Part shown: one piece after another, positions 8,675-14,391 of the stretch
How positions within the stretch are numbered: position 1 is the stretch's first letter
How the letters are laid out: every line of letters starts with the position of its first letter
Origin: CAVOBC01 sp963693635
Lineage (GTDB): Bacteria > Pseudomonadota > Gammaproteobacteria > Pseudomonadales > Azotimanducaceae
DNA: 14,391 nt
Reading direction: 5' to 3'
Assembly: GCA_963693635.1 (NCBI GenBank)
Contig: CAVOBC010000092.1
Span: forward strand, 1 to 14,391
Notes under the pieces: model-generated
The model's input: only the letters and a program-made list of their open reading frames with translations
Databases searched by the model: none
What the model was told of the DNA's origin: nothing
Position numbers and translations under genes: made by a program

Positions 8675-8702
8675 AATATAGCACGGGGTCAGTAGTGCGA
8701 AA
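8675..8702 (-). promoter_or_regulatory. Candidate promoter for the barrel gene
   Basis: On the minus strand TTTCGC (8697-8702) and TATATT (8675-8680) are 16 nt apart and lie about 65 bp upstream of the barrel gene start. The -10 box is good and the -35 box is weak. It sits in the 166-bp gap after the carotenoid oxygenase gene, so the barrel gene may be transcribed separately. Confidence 0.35.
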
Positions 8703-8777
8703 TGTCAGCGGCTCACGGGCGCTTTGAGTTGCACCGACCGGTCATAGTTAGCGCATGCGAGATGAATCGCAATGAAA

Positions 8778-10253
8778 TCAGCCAGCCAGAGCATCCTTGC
8801 TCGCCCAGTACGAATGCGTGCCGACGCAAATCCGCTGGGGCAATGCAACCGACGCTATCGGGCCGGCGGCGATATCGGCTGCGGAGAATATCTGGCACGC
8901 AGACGAATCCGTGTTCATGTCCGTCGTGAAGGTCATGATGTAGCCGTCATCCTCCGCATCAGCGACACCACCATCACGCGGTGCCATCGGACTTTCGCTG
9001 GCGTAGACCCCATCCGGGAACTGATAGGTCTCGACCTTGCCGGTGTCCACATCAAGCCGCTGGATGCCATCGAACAGGAACCATCCCGGCTTCGCGGTCA
9101 TCTCCCAGGTGTACCGATAGGGCTTGCCCGCGAACCAGGGATTGATCATGCCAAACTCTGAGATGCGATCAGCGAGCGCGCCCTCGGTGACCGCACCGGT
9201 CTTCATATTGAAGCGCCATCGATAGGCGTGGGCACCGACCGCCCCAATGTCCAGCATGCTAAACGCCTTGCGGTTGTCCGGCACTTCCGTCCTGACGCCC
9301 CGCCGCGGGTCTTGCGTGTAGCCGTCGAGAACAACCTCGTCGCCGTCCTCAAACGCGTTAATCCAGTGCAAAACATAGGTCGGCTTCGCGTCGAACCATC
9401 GCACCTCTGACGATTCGCCGCGCCGGGGGACGATGCCGAACCGACTCGGCAATTGCGGGAAGAACCGGACCGCATGCGCGCCCTTGGCCAGTGCATCCGG
9501 GTCCCAAAAGAGCGGCAGGTCGTTCAGAATCGCAAAGCGCTCGGTGAACGCCATGTCATGAGGCAGGCGCGGCCCCGGCAACTCAATCGGTATGTAGTGG
9601 GCAAGCTGACCCGTTCTGTCAACCACGCCGTAGTGCATGAACGGCGCTTCCTTTGCATAGTTGAAGAAAAGCATCTCGCCGGTCGCTTCATCGACTTTGG
9701 TGTGAGCAGCCACGCCCCAACCCGGCGTCACCCCCTGGGTCCAGGGCGCGAGTCCCCGGTGCTGCAGGGTGACCGGGTCCAACTGATAGATGTCCCCGCA
9801 CTGGTAGAAACTGGTAGCCGCAAGTCCGGCGTGGACGACGACATCGGTGCTGGATGAGTCTTTCAGTCGTGTGCGCGCACCCCAGCCTTCGCGCTCGGAC
9901 TTGGCTGGATGCTCCATCAAACCGGCCCACAAGGGTCGCCCGGCCTCCCGCTCCGCTTCAAAGCCGGCGGTGCGGATGAAGCGATTGTGGTACTCGGTGC
10001 GACCGTCTTCAAATCGCAATGAGTGCAACATGCCATCACCATCAAAGGGGTGATATCGACCGATGGCACCGTGCAGCGGATTCTCTGTATTGCGTAGATA
10101 CACCCCGGCCAGATCCCGCGGCAGATCACCGACCACGTCGAGATCGTACGCATCAAACTCGCGCGAATTGGGCTGCCATGGGCCAGTACGATAGGGATGG
10201 TCGTCATCCTCCGGCAACTGACCACGGATGTTCGCCACCAATTCAACTCTCAC
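8778..10253 (-). CDS. Carotenoid oxygenase family dioxygenase (RPE65/CCO/lignostilbene dioxygenase superfamily)
   Basis: A 491-residue non-heme iron enzyme that would cleave a conjugated C=C bond oxidatively in an apocarotenoid, stilbene or similar substrate. The four iron-binding histidines of the seven-bladed propeller fold are all recognisable: His184 (VAAHTKVDEATGEM), His232 (LPHDMAFTERFAILND), His296 (VLHWINAFEDGDEVVLDG) and His480 (ICVGTHSYW). Other family blocks are GVYLRNTENPL, HPFDGDGMLHSLRF, SESPMAPR near 419-426 and DDGYIMTF. The length is normal and no signal peptide is present, so it is cytoplasmic. The start is GTG with a GGGGTGG Shine-Dalgarno about 6 nt upstream. Whether it acts on carotenoids or on lignin-type stilbenes cannot be settled from motifs alone; a Lys at 131 in LKDSSSTDVVVHAG resembles the substrate-contacting Lys region of stilbene cleavers, a weak hint. 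It diverges from the selenoprotein gene. Confidence 0.94.
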   Translation of the reverse strand: MRVELVANIRGQLPEDDDHPYRTGPWQPNSREFDAYDLDVVGDLPRDLAGVYLRNTENPLHGAIGRYHPFDGDGMLHSLRFEDGRTEYHNRFIRTAGFEAEREAGRPLWAGLMEHPAKSEREGWGARTRLKDSSSTDVVVHAGLAATSFYQCGDIYQLDPVTLQHRGLAPWTQGVTPGWGVAAHTKVDEATGEMLFFNYAKEAPFMHYGVVDRTGQLAHYIPIELPGPRLPHDMAFTERFAILNDLPLFWDPDALAKGAHAVRFFPQLPSRFGIVPRRGESSEVRWFDAKPTYVLHWINAFEDGDEVVLDGYTQDPRRGVRTEVPDNRKAFSMLDIGAVGAHAYRWRFNMKTGAVTEGALADRISEFGMINPWFAGKPYRYTWEMTAKPGWFLFDGIQRLDVDTGKVETYQFPDGVYASESPMAPRDGGVADAEDDGYIMTFTTDMNTDSSACQIFSAADIAAGPIASVALPQRICVGTHSYWASKDALAG

Positions 10254-10332
10254 AAAGCCACCCCACTCAAAGAAATCTGGTTTTACGCCACATCAGACCA
10301 TCATCGCAGTCTCTCCGCTCTAACACATCACG

Positions 10333-10354
10333 CCTTTGAGGATCACCTCAGGGG
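10333..10354. promoter_or_regulatory. Inverted repeat between divergent genes, possible operator
   Basis: TGAGG-ATCA-CCTCA is a perfect dyad at 10337-10350. In plus-strand RNA it extends to a 9-bp stem with two G-U pairs (CCTTTGAGG and CCTCAGGGG). No U-run follows, so it does not look like a terminator. It lies between the divergent oxygenase and selenoprotein genes, just before the candidate promoter of the latter. Confidence 0.4.
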
Positions 10355-10360
10355 ACGTTA

Positions 10361-10389
10361 TTGCCCTGCCACTGCTCCCGACCTATGCT
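10361..10389 (+). promoter_or_regulatory. Candidate sigma-70-type promoter for the selenoprotein gene
   Basis: TTGCCC (10361-10366) and TATGCT (10384-10389) are separated by 17 nt; each box matches the consensus in four of six positions. It lies upstream of the 10-bp repeat array, which would then form most of the 5' leader. Confidence 0.4.
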
Positions 10390-10400
10390 GCAAGCCTCTT

Positions 10401-10476
10401 CATGAGAAGTGATGAGACTTGATGAGAAGTAACAAGAAGTAACAAGAAGTAATGAGAAGTATGAGAAGTAACGAGG
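10401..10476 (+). repeat. 10-bp tandem repeat array running into the ribosome binding site
   Basis: Seven or so units resembling AATGAGAAGT or AACAAGAAGT occur head to tail from 10401, the unit at 10461 being 9 bp. The sequence AACGAGGA at 10471-10478 looks like a further degenerate unit and supplies the GAGG Shine-Dalgarno of the selenoprotein gene, 8 nt before its ATG. The period is close to one DNA helical turn. The array is purine-rich with several near-Shine-Dalgarno and ATG copies. Confidence 0.88.
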
Positions 10477-10484
10477 ACCTGCTC

Positions 10485-11120
10485 ATGGCCGAGACCATCG
10501 AACTCGAGATATTCACCGACTACGTCTGACCGTGGTGTTACCTCAGTACCGGGCGTATTGAAAAACTGAAGGAAAACTTCGACATCAATGTCACATTGGT
10601 GCATTTCCCCCTGCATCCGGACACGCCGATGGAGGGCAAGTCCCTCGAGTCCCTCTTTAAGGGACGGGGCGACCCGAAGGCGATGTATGCACAGATGAAA
10701 GCCCTGATGGACGCCGAGGGCTTGCCGTACGGTCAGCGCACCCACACCTACAACAGTCGTCTGGCCCAGGAGCTTGGCAAGTGGGTTGACGATTTCTCAC
10801 TGCCGGGTGGCTCTACACAGGCTGACGCGTTCCACGACGCCATGTATCGGGCGTACTTTGTTGACGGCAAGAACATCGCGGACGAAGACTCGCTGGTCGC
10901 CCTCGCAGTTGGCGTCGGCCTGCCAGAGGAAGAAGCGCGCGAGGTATTGAAGTCCCGACGATTCCAGAAAGCGGTGGATGACGATTGGGCGAAGTCTCGC
11001 GAATACGGCGTGACCGGTGTTCCAACCTTCGTCGCAGGCGGTCACGGCGTGGTGGGCGCCCAACCCTACGAGGCACTGGAAGGTCTGTTAACGCAGGTGG
11101 GGGTGACGCCTCGAAACTGA
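10485..11120 (+). CDS. DsbA-family (FrnE-like) thiol oxidoreductase, predicted selenoprotein with in-frame TGA (Sec)
   Basis: Predicted 211-residue cytoplasmic thioredoxin-fold oxidoreductase. It starts at ATG 10485 with GAGG 8 nt upstream and reads MAETIELEIFTDYV, then TGA (10527-10529, position 15), then PWCYLSTGRIEKL. FrnE/DsbA relatives have Cys-Pro-Trp-Cys here, so TGA replaces exactly the N-terminal nucleophilic Cys, leaving Cys18 to resolve. The rest is intact for 196 codons: HFPLHPDTPMEGKSLESLF, YNSRLAQELGKW, the helical insertion, and GVTGVPTFV with the cis-Pro at 180. There is no signal peptide. A 7-bp stem-loop with loop CGGGC lies at 10543-10561, its loop 20 nt after the TGA, matching bacterial SECIS spacing. 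TGA is a plain stop in the neighbouring genes, so the code is not reassigned. An automatic caller would start the gene at the ATG at 10596 and lose the active site. The alternative, a nonsense mutation of TGT/TGC, is possible but would be a remarkable coincidence. Confidence 0.87.
10527..10561 (+). promoter_or_regulatory. Sec UGA codon with predicted bacterial SECIS hairpin
   Basis: After TGA at 10527-10529 come 13 nt, then TCAGTAC (10543-10549), loop CGGGC (10550-10554) and GTATTGA (10555-10561). All seven positions pair: six Watson-Crick pairs plus one G-U. The loop has G in position 2, and 20 nt separate the TGA from the loop, inside the 16-37 nt range I know for bacterial SECIS elements. 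It would recruit SelB with Sec-tRNA to the ribosome. The hairpin also encodes protein residues 20-26. Confidence 0.78.
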
Positions 11121-11222
11121 AGTCTCGCCTTCGACCGGTCCCGCCGTTGCAAGGCCCCACGCGCAATCCCTGACGGCCATGTTATTCAGGCTGCGAGTGG
11201 CGGTGCAGGTGGAAAACGAGGC

Positions 11223-11254
11223 AAAAAAAGGGATAGCCATTCCATCCCTTTTTT
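11223..11254. terminator. Bidirectional intrinsic terminator
   Basis: An A-run (11223-11229), GGGAT (11230-11234), a 9-nt loop, ATCCC (11244-11248) and six T (11249-11254) form an AT-flanked hairpin with a T-run on either strand. It sits between the convergent selenoprotein gene (plus) and the PEP-CTERM remnant (minus) and would end both transcripts. Confidence 0.85.
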
Positions 11255-11268
11255 CATTCTTTCTGAGT

Positions 11269-11290
11269 CATTCACCCATTCACCCATTCA
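11269..11290. repeat. Short 8-bp direct repeat (CATTCACC, 2.75 copies)
   Basis: CATTCACC is repeated twice, followed by CATTCA, just beyond the terminator in the 3' flank of the PEP-CTERM remnant. It is too short to interpret by itself, but similar in style to the longer arrays elsewhere in the window. Confidence 0.6.
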
Positions 11291-11331
11291 ACGACCATCC
11301 AACCAGAACGAATCTAATCAGCCTGGCCGCT

Positions 11332-11745
11332 TCACCCTCGCTTGCGTCCAAACAATCCCAGACCCGCAAGTGCCAGGATCAGAGCAGTCGCTGGCGCCGG
11401 TACGCTCGCGTTGTAGTTAATATCGTCCAACAACATCATGTCGCCGCTTGCGCCGGTGCTATGGAATTCAACACTCGTCAGGTTCGTGAAGCCAGCACTC
11501 AGCGCAAAGGTCGACCATGCGTTGGTCGCCGTTGCGAAATTCTGAACAACTGTCCCACCGCCAGACAGGAAGCCTGTCACTTCGATATTATGGGTGTGGT
11601 AGCAGAAAACCCATTGGCACCATCGAACTCATTAAAGGTGAAGGTCCCACCACCGAGCAGTGTCAGGCTGCTCGAGACCGACAGAGCAAGGTTTGTCTCG
11701 GACCTGCACCTGGCGCTGAAGCAAGTCGGATTTGTCACCCAGGCG
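11332..11745 (-). pseudogene. PEP-CTERM sorting-domain protein, 5'-truncated and frameshifted
   Basis: The last 83 codons (11332-11580) carry an exported-protein C-terminus: GFTNLTSVEFHSTGASGDMM, LLDDINYNA, then VPAPATALILALAGLGLFGRKRG, i.e. a Pro-containing motif, a hydrophobic helix and a basic tail, as in PEP-CTERM/exosortase sorting signals (here VPAP rather than VPEP). Upstream, a different frame encodes fitting sequence: ETNLALSVSSSLTLLGGG and TFTFNEFDGANGFSATT, which runs into a TGA. A one-base shift near 11590-11600 joins it to HNIEVTGFLSGGG. Before about 11745 the frame runs directly into the end of the TauD-type gene, so the N-terminal half and any signal peptide are missing. The frameshift might be a read error, but the truncation argues for a remnant left by rearrangement. 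It ends at the bidirectional terminator. Confidence 0.7.
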
Positions 11746-12537
11746 TCAACGCCCGGTGTTAACCATCACCCGATGCATAACGCGATCGTAGGCCTTGTCT
11801 CGCACCAGATAGTGCTGGGTTTTCTCGTTGTCCCAGATCGTCAGCGTGCCGGGGTTCCAACTCACGCGCAGTTGCAGTTCCGGCACGTTGGTCTGCCTGA
11901 AGAGGAATTCGAGCAGCATGTCGCTCTCTTCCTTGCGCATCCCAACAATACTATTGGTGTACAAGCGGTTTACGTACAGGGATTTGCAGCCAGTGTCGGG
12001 ATCTGTGATCACCACCGGGTGCTCAACCGGCGCAGCATCCGGATTAGATACACCCCAGGAGTTCATGGCTGTCAGTCCTTCAAGAAACTCGCGCAGCGTC
12101 GGCGACAGTCGTTGGTACGCCGCTTCCATGTCCGCAAACAACGTGTCCCGTCCATAGGGCGGAACCTTGTGCGCCAGAAGGAAGCTGAACCACTGGGTGA
12201 GTTCACGAGGCGGCCCATCGGTGTGCCAACTGTCGCCCACATCGGGGCCCATGGGATAATTAGGCGGTGCGATTAGCTTCACGCCGACATGTCCGGCAAC
12301 GTCGTCCCAAATCGGGTGGGCCGCGCGCTCTGCAACGCCAAACTCTTCAGCAAACTGCAACAGCGCATCCGGCGGCAGCGCCTCCTGGCCCTGGACTACC
12401 AGCACCTTGTGCTCGACAAGCGCGGCCTTGAAGTCGGCTACCATGTCGCTGTCAACAGCACATAGGTTGACACCATTTATCTCGGCACCCAACGTTCCGT
12501 TCAGTCGTCTGGTTTCCAGCATGGACCCATTATTCAT
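11746..12537 (-). CDS. TauD/TfdA-family Fe(II)/2-oxoglutarate-dependent dioxygenase
   Basis: Cytoplasmic non-heme iron oxygenase that would hydroxylate its substrate using 2-oxoglutarate and O2. With the start I choose (ATG at 12535-12537) it has 263 residues. It begins with the family's ETRRLNGTLGAEINGVNL. The iron triad is His105-x-Asp107 (GDSWHTDGPP) and His242 (NEKTQHYLVRD); Arg256 in MHRVMVN is the expected 2-oxoglutarate carboxylate binder. An ATG 72 bp further upstream is in frame (residues MIADAGARVTAGVEV and on), but that extension looks non-conserved; the internal ATG at 12520-12522 (MLETRR) is also possible. No start has a strong Shine-Dalgarno. It is divergent from the enolase-superfamily gene, and the pair may serve one catabolic route. 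The substrate is unknown; TauD relatives act on taurine, sulfate esters, aryloxyacids and others. Confidence 0.93.
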   Translation of the reverse strand: MNNGSMLETRRLNGTLGAEINGVNLCAVDSDMVADFKAALVEHKVLVVQGQEALPPDALLQFAEEFGVAERAAHPIWDDVAGHVGVKLIAPPNYPMGPDVGDSWHTDGPPRELTQWFSFLLAHKVPPYGRDTLFADMEAAYQRLSPTLREFLEGLTAMNSWGVSNPDAAPVEHPVVITDPDTGCKSLYVNRLYTNSIVGMRKEESDMLLEFLFRQTNVPELQLRVSWNPGTLTIWDNEKTQHYLVRDKAYDRVMHRVMVNTGR

Positions 12538-12635
12538 CTTTCTGACGCAACGTGCGACCCGCGCAACTTCTACGCCCGCCGTGACCCGCGCCCCCGCATC
12601 TGCAATCATTCTTCAAAACGTTAGGACGCCCTGAT

Positions 12636-13751
12636 ATGAAGATCACTGACATCCAACTGCGGCGACTGCGTGTCATCGAAGACGTCGGCACCCTGGTGCC
12701 CGCGTGGCCCGGTGCGGCCATGACGTTCCGGCGTGGTGGTGGCGCTTTTGTTGAGATCACGACCGACGATGGCCTTACTGGCATCGGTCCGGGCGTTGAT
12801 CCAGGGTCCATTGAGGCTGCGAGGTCGCTCCTCGTGGGCGAAAACCCGTTTGCGATCGAGCGGCATGCGGAGCGTCTGCCCTGGTTTGTGCGCGGGCGAG
12901 GATACGGCGGCCCGGCCGGTTACGACATCGCCCTATGGGACCTTATTGGCAAGGCATCGGGGCAAACGCTTCGGGAGATACTCGGCGGCGGTGACGATCA
13001 CGTCGTGCCGTACGCGAGCCTGATTGTGCTTTCAGAGCCCCAGGAGCGGGCAAGCCAGGCAGCAAGTCTGGTCGCAGACGGCTGGCGCGCGATCAAACTC
13101 AGAATCCATTGCGACACGATTGCCGAAGATATCGACCTGATATCTCGTGTTCGCGATGCCGTGGGTCCTGACATCACGCTCATGGCTGACGCCAACCAGG
13201 CCCAGTCAGGGCACGGCTGGCAACCCGGCGTTCAGTGGGATCTGCAGCGGGCGCTCACGACCGCCCGGGAACTGGAGGGCCTCGGCGTTTTCTGGCTAGA
13301 AGAGCCGTTGCCACGACACGCATTTGCAGACCTCGCGCGGCTGAATGACAAGGTTAACCTGCGCATCGCCGGCGGCGAAAACAATACCGGGGAACACGAG
13401 TTTGCCCGCATGCTTAGTGACGGTGTCTACGACGTTGTGCAACCCGAGAGCATGGTGCTCGGAGGCCTGACGCCGGTTCGGCACGTGGGGGAACTCGCGC
13501 GGTCGTTCGACAAGCTGTGTGTGCCCCACCACGGCGGCGGCGACATCGGCGTGATAGCTCACCTACACTTCGTTGCCGCGTCTGCCAATGCGCCCTTCAT
13601 GGAGTTGCTGCACGACCCGCCGATTGGTGACTACCGGCACCGTTTCGCGATGTTCGCCGACCCTCCCACGGTCGCAGACGGTATCATGCGCGTGCCATCC
13701 GGCGCCGGACTCGGCGTCGAGATCGATCCCGCTCTGATCGAAGGTGGCTAG
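12636..13751 (+). CDS. Mandelate racemase/muconate lactonizing enzyme family protein (enolase superfamily)
   Basis: A 371-residue Mg-dependent enzyme of the enolase superfamily that abstracts the proton alpha to a carboxylate; likely a sugar-acid dehydratase, racemase or cycloisomerase. The capping domain covers about residues 1-115 (FVEITTDDGLTGIGPG; GPAGYDIALWDLIGKASGQ). In the barrel, Lys154-x-Arg156 (AIKLRIH) is the KxK/R catalytic motif. Metal ligands are Asp185 (LMADANQ), Glu222/Glu223 (FWLEEPLPR) and Glu248 (IAGGENN). His298/His299 (VPHHGGG) and Glu323 (PFMELLHDPP) complete the site. AGGA lies 9 nt before the ATG, supporting this start. The TAG stop is at 13749-13751. It diverges from the TauD-type oxygenase with about 100 bp between them. 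The KxR and VPHHGGG pattern points to the MR subgroup in the broad sense; the exact reaction is not resolved. Confidence 0.94.
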   Translation: MKITDIQLRRLRVIEDVGTLVPAWPGAAMTFRRGGGAFVEITTDDGLTGIGPGVDPGSIEAARSLLVGENPFAIERHAERLPWFVRGRGYGGPAGYDIALWDLIGKASGQTLREILGGGDDHVVPYASLIVLSEPQERASQAASLVADGWRAIKLRIHCDTIAEDIDLISRVRDAVGPDITLMADANQAQSGHGWQPGVQWDLQRALTTARELEGLGVFWLEEPLPRHAFADLARLNDKVNLRIAGGENNTGEHEFARMLSDGVYDVVQPESMVLGGLTPVRHVGELARSFDKLCVPHHGGGDIGVIAHLHFVAASANAPFMELLHDPPIGDYRHRFAMFADPPTVADGIMRVPSGAGLGVEIDPALIEGG

Positions 13752-13816
13752 TTCTTGTCCCAAAATTTCCACCCTGACGATTCTTGGGAGTCGGTTCGCA
13801 AGCAAACCTCGTACCT

Positions 13817-13871
13817 CCTGCAGAAAAGAGGCTTGCAGAAAAGAGGCTTGCAGAAAAGAGGCCTGCAAAAA
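13817..13871. repeat. 15-bp tandem repeat, about 3.6 copies
   Basis: CTTGCAGAAAAGAGG repeats at 13817 (with CC for CT at its start), 13832 and 13847, with a partial fourth copy from 13862. Copies two and three are identical. It lies in the 178-bp gap between the enolase-superfamily gene and the next plus-strand gene. Confidence 0.92.
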
Positions 13872-13929
13872 ATGTCGGTGCATCCTTGCACCGTATGCGC
13901 GTGTCGCGTAACACCATGAGGGTTCCCTT

Positions 13930-14391
13930 TTGAATGCCCCGACCGGGCTCCGCCAGATCATGCTCGAGTCAGCGCCGCCGTCGGTGCGCAGCCGCGCGGC
14001 CGAGGCGCTCGGTACTGGCGATGAGATTCTCATCCAGGCATCCACCGACATGGGACCAGACGGGCAGTTCCAGCAGCACTGGTTAACTGTCACGCGATCG
14101 CTCGTATTTCTGCAACGCGACTCGCGAGCGCCCAAGGGGGCGGCGCAAGCACAAGCCGCGGGTCCCCAACTGCCGGAAGAACCAGTCCCGATCGCAACCA
14201 TCACCGGGGCTCGCACGGAACCCCTGGTCGGGGGTGGCATGCTGTTACTGGCGCGGCGCGACGCCCCGACAGTTCGCATTTTCTACTCCGAGTCCCTTGC
14301 GGCCAGGTTCTCCGAAATCGCACGTGGCATCGAGCAGTTGCGCAAGGGCGAGGCATTCCAGATCAATGCGGAAGTGGAACGCCTGCGATGC
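13930..14391 (+). CDS. N-terminal part of a probable ABC exporter (PH-like N-terminal domain); 3' end outside window
   Basis: An open frame of 154 codons runs off the window. I choose the TTG at 13930 because GAGGG lies 7 nt upstream; the next in-frame ATG is at 13960, and an ATG at 13934 is out of frame. The translation begins NAPTGLRQIMLESAPPSVRS and contains a beta-rich domain (DEILIQASTDMG, HWLTVTRSLVFLQRD, PLVGGGMLLLARRDAPTVRI), then FSEIARGIEQLRKGEAF and NAEVERLRC. I recall this arrangement, a PH-like domain followed by a Cys-containing ribbon, at the N-terminus of some fused ABC transmembrane/ATPase exporters; the final Cys would be the first of that ribbon. No transporter domain is visible in the window, so the call is tentative. 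A soluble PH-like protein is the alternative. Confidence 0.6.
   Translation, partial: MNAPTGLRQIMLESAPPSVRSRAAEALGTGDEILIQASTDMGPDGQFQQHWLTVTRSLVFLQRDSRAPKGAAQAQAAGPQLPEEPVPIATITGARTEPLVGGGMLLLARRDAPTVRIFYSESLAARFSEIARGIEQLRKGEAFQINAEVERLRC

Noticed and set aside
11575..11600. TGA ending the upstream half of the PEP-CTERM remnant as a Sec codon
   Set aside because: The downstream conserved sequence lies in another frame, so a frameshift explains it better; no redox motif nearby.
11179..12276. 365-codon plus-strand open frame
   Set aside because: It crosses a terminator hairpin, the PEP-CTERM remnant and most of the TauD-type gene on the opposite strand; a shadow frame.
13758..13789. TCCCAA/TTGGGA inverted repeat after the enolase-superfamily gene as a terminator
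   Set aside because: Only 6 bp of stem with about a 20-nt loop and no T-run.
13563..14279. 238-codon minus-strand open frame containing SFLQASFLQA-type repeats
   Set aside because: The protein repeat is only the 15-bp DNA repeat translated; both ends overlap better-supported plus-strand genes.

Overview
The window is GC-rich, densely coding bacterial DNA with Gram-negative features: an outer-membrane beta-barrel protein, a LiuC-like enoyl-CoA hydratase, a PEP-CTERM-type sorting tail and an OmpR-type two-component system. A Pseudomonadota host, possibly a marine or soil gammaproteobacterium, is the best guess. That is inference; no rRNA or other phylogenetic marker is present.

Left part, all on the minus strand (10253 down to 1): a carotenoid-oxygenase-family dioxygenase, a large CBM9-like/DUF5916 outer-membrane barrel protein, the remains of a two-component system (a response regulator reduced to its DNA-binding domain, and a sensor kinase with frameshifts and its catalytic core missing), then an apparent operon of enoyl-CoA hydratase, ABC substrate-binding protein, DppB-type permease and DppC-type permease (cut by the window edge). 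A 16-bp tandem repeat array fills the gap between the binding protein and the first permease.

Middle (10254-11745): the most notable gene is a cytoplasmic DsbA/FrnE-like thiol oxidoreductase at 10485-11120. Its active site reads TGA-Pro-Trp-Cys instead of Cys-Pro-Trp-Cys. A perfect 7-bp stem with a GG-containing 5-nt loop begins 13 nt after the TGA, where a bacterial SECIS element is expected. TGA is used as an ordinary stop by at least five neighbouring genes, so this is best read as a selenocysteine codon. A 10-bp tandem repeat runs into this gene's ribosome binding site. A bidirectional terminator separates it from a 5'-truncated, frameshifted PEP-CTERM gene on the other strand.

Right part (11746-14391): a TauD-type Fe(II)/2-oxoglutarate dioxygenase (minus) diverges from an enolase-superfamily mandelate racemase/muconate lactonizing-type enzyme (plus), a plausible small catabolic pair. 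A 15-bp repeat follows, then the N-terminus of a gene starting with TTG that is probably an ABC exporter with an N-terminal PH-like domain, cut by the window end.

The overall picture is an accessory region with uptake and catabolic genes, several decayed genes and three unrelated short tandem repeats in intergenic gaps.
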